Positions 62,808 through 64,000 of a stretch of DNA of 64,000 nt are shown here, in pieces (the stretch's first letter is position 1; each line of letters opens with the position of its first letter). A model generated the notes under the pieces. It searched no databases. It was not told where the DNA came from and saw only the letters and a list, made by a program, of their open reading frames with translations. The position numbers and the translations under genes were made by a program. Source of the DNA: Linderina pennispora (lineage: Eukaryota; Kickxellomycota; Kickxellomycetes; Kickxellales; Kickxellaceae); assembly GCF_002104995.1 (NCBI RefSeq), contig NW_024468257.1, forward strand, positions 496,001 through 560,000, read 5' to 3'.

Positions 62808-64000
62808 ATGTACATTCCTTCAGAGCCATCGCACAGGCTGCTGGTACTCCGCGCATCTGGCTCGGGGGGTGACTCGCAGTCGGCGTGGAACTACGTCGCG
62901 TATGTTGCCTTCAGCATCACCATGCTCTTTCGGCCTGTTCTCAATGAAGAGTAAGGTACAAACCAATTGCCTCCCCTCGCACTGGTAGATCTCGTCACAT
63001 GGCTGGCATTGCACGCAGAGAGCGCAGATCTGCCTGACCACTCTCATCGGCAGTAGTCCCTGCCCAAAAGGAGAAGGTCAGCAGGAGAAAGTCCGCTTGC
63101 ACATCAACTCCGTGATGGACGCAGCTTGCCTGTATCTTTTAGAAAAAGGCTGACTTTCAGCAAGGCCAAAGACGGAGGGCGAATCAAGAGGCGCAGCCTG
63201 CTCCTGCTTGGGACAGAGCGGAGGATTTGAGTAAACATGCATATATGCAGCCAAAGGAAAAAAATTCTCCTCGGCCGACTGGCTGCCCAAGGCAGTATAA
63301 AAGCAAGGCGGTCGGGTGGCCAATGCGGCCCAGCAGCTGCTTTCCTTGTCTGCTTTGCATGCTTATTCCCGCGTTCGCCTTTTTTTATCTTTTGCTTTTT
63401 GGAGCACCTTTTCATGCTAACATGCACCTCGCCGAAATGTTCCTAGGGGTCTACCACCGGCGGGCCGAGCGGCAGCGTGCGCGCGCAGAGCGGCACCGCA
63501 ACAAGCTGACCGAGGCCGATCTCGAGGTGCTCCCGCTCTACACCCTAACGGAGGACTCTATCCGGGACATCCTGCGGCCGCACGCCCACCGCAAGGAGCT
63601 CAAGGGCGCGGCCGATGCTCCAGGACCCAGTTCGAAATCACAGAGCCCGAAGCCGCGCATTTGCCGGAACCAAAAGCGGACGGGATTGCCGGCGCATCAG
63701 GCCGACGCCGAATTGGACGATAGCTCGCGGTATGCGCCGACCGAGACCGACGCCAGCTGCGTGATATGCCTTGAGGAGTACGTGCCTGGCAATTCGGTTC
63801 GTGTGCTGCCGTGCGGGCATGTGTTCCACAGCGACTGCATTTCGCACTGGCTGTTGCGGCCCAAGACCAAGGTGCATGAGTGCCCGATGTGCAAGACCCC
63901 GTGCTTCCCAGCCGACGTCATTGCCAAGGCTGAGGAAGGAGGCGAGGAGGCAGAGCGAGGAGTCGCACCGGAGAAATGCCCCGAGGCAGCTGGTGCCCGT
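62808..64000 (+). CDS. transmembrane RING-H2 E3 ligase, cut by the window edge
   Basis: The RING-H2 is clear at 63757-63891: CVICLEEYVPGNSVRVLPCG, HVFHSDCISHWLL, then HECPMCK, all eight zinc ligands present. Before it come KLTEADLEVLPLYTLTEDSI and a basic VYHRRAERQRARAERHRNK, the usual stretch right after a membrane helix in fungal TM-RING proteins. Two starts are possible. (a) ATG 62808 (MYIPSEPSHRLLVLRASGSG, helix WNYVAYVAFSITMLF, ending VLNEE) spliced over 62953-63446: donor GTAAGG, branch GCTAAC at 63415-63420, acceptor CCTAG. The phase is off by one, so an indel must be assumed. (b) ATG 63422 (MHLAEMFLGVYHRRAERQ), in frame, behind a TATAAAA at 63296-63302, giving no membrane helix. The 3' end lies outside the window. 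Confidence 0.75.

Noticed and set aside
1-64000. CRISPR arrays, prokaryotic operons or ribosome binding sites
   Set aside because: The window is eukaryotic, with introns and TATA boxes; no regular spaced repeats were seen.

Overview
This is nuclear DNA of a fungus. Three things point there: a class II (zinc) fructose-bisphosphate aldolase with a short spliceosomal intron, compact genes on both strands, and housekeeping genes of fungal type (Cka1, Crc1, Mcr1, cytochrome b5, Nramp, PFK26-like). ELL, CTNNBL1 and C9orf78/Hep59 homologues argue against budding yeasts. The style (F-box-like/LRR proteins, ABCC transporters, few small introns with GTAAGT, CTAAC and TAG signals) suits an early-diverging lineage such as Kickxellomycotina, but that placement is inference.

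Layout. 0.6-6.3 kb: a membrane-anchored metallophosphoesterase, a diverged tandem copy without catalytic motifs, ribosomal protein eL31, and a CBM21 glycogen-targeting PP1 subunit. 6.3-10 kb: a stretch without recognisable genes. 10-22.3 kb: ankyrin protein, mitochondrial carrier, Hep59 splicing factor, PFK26-like kinase, F-box-like/LRR protein, NmrA-like oxidoreductase and a 1057-residue M16 protease. 23-25.4 kb: remnant of an ABCC transporter. 26.4-36 kb: FHA protein, aldolase, Nramp transporter, b5 reductase, Tan1/THUMPD1. 36.6-40.8 kb: two tandem transmembrane RING-H2 proteins. 41-50.6 kb: CK2 alpha, an unidentified gene, a GCK-type kinase, CTNNBL1. 50.6-62 kb: carnitine carrier, cytochrome b5, ELL, SLC35-type transporter, TAF6, MFS transporter. 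62.8 kb to the edge: a third transmembrane RING-H2 gene, cut by the window end.

Functional links: the CBM21 subunit, PFK26-like enzyme and aldolase concern carbohydrate storage and glycolysis. Cytochrome b5 and its reductase are redox partners. Hep59 and CTNNBL1 are spliceosome-associated. ELL and TAF6 act in RNA polymerase II transcription. None of these pairs is adjacent, so linkage may be chance.

One feature dominates the reading: about half of the genes are split by one-base frame changes, usually at short homopolymers and usually repaired by removing one base. Other genes of up to 1057 codons are intact. I treat the breaks as probable consensus errors and annotate each as one gene. I found no CRISPR array, no convincing tRNA or rRNA, no intact mobile element, and no clearly new multi-gene system.
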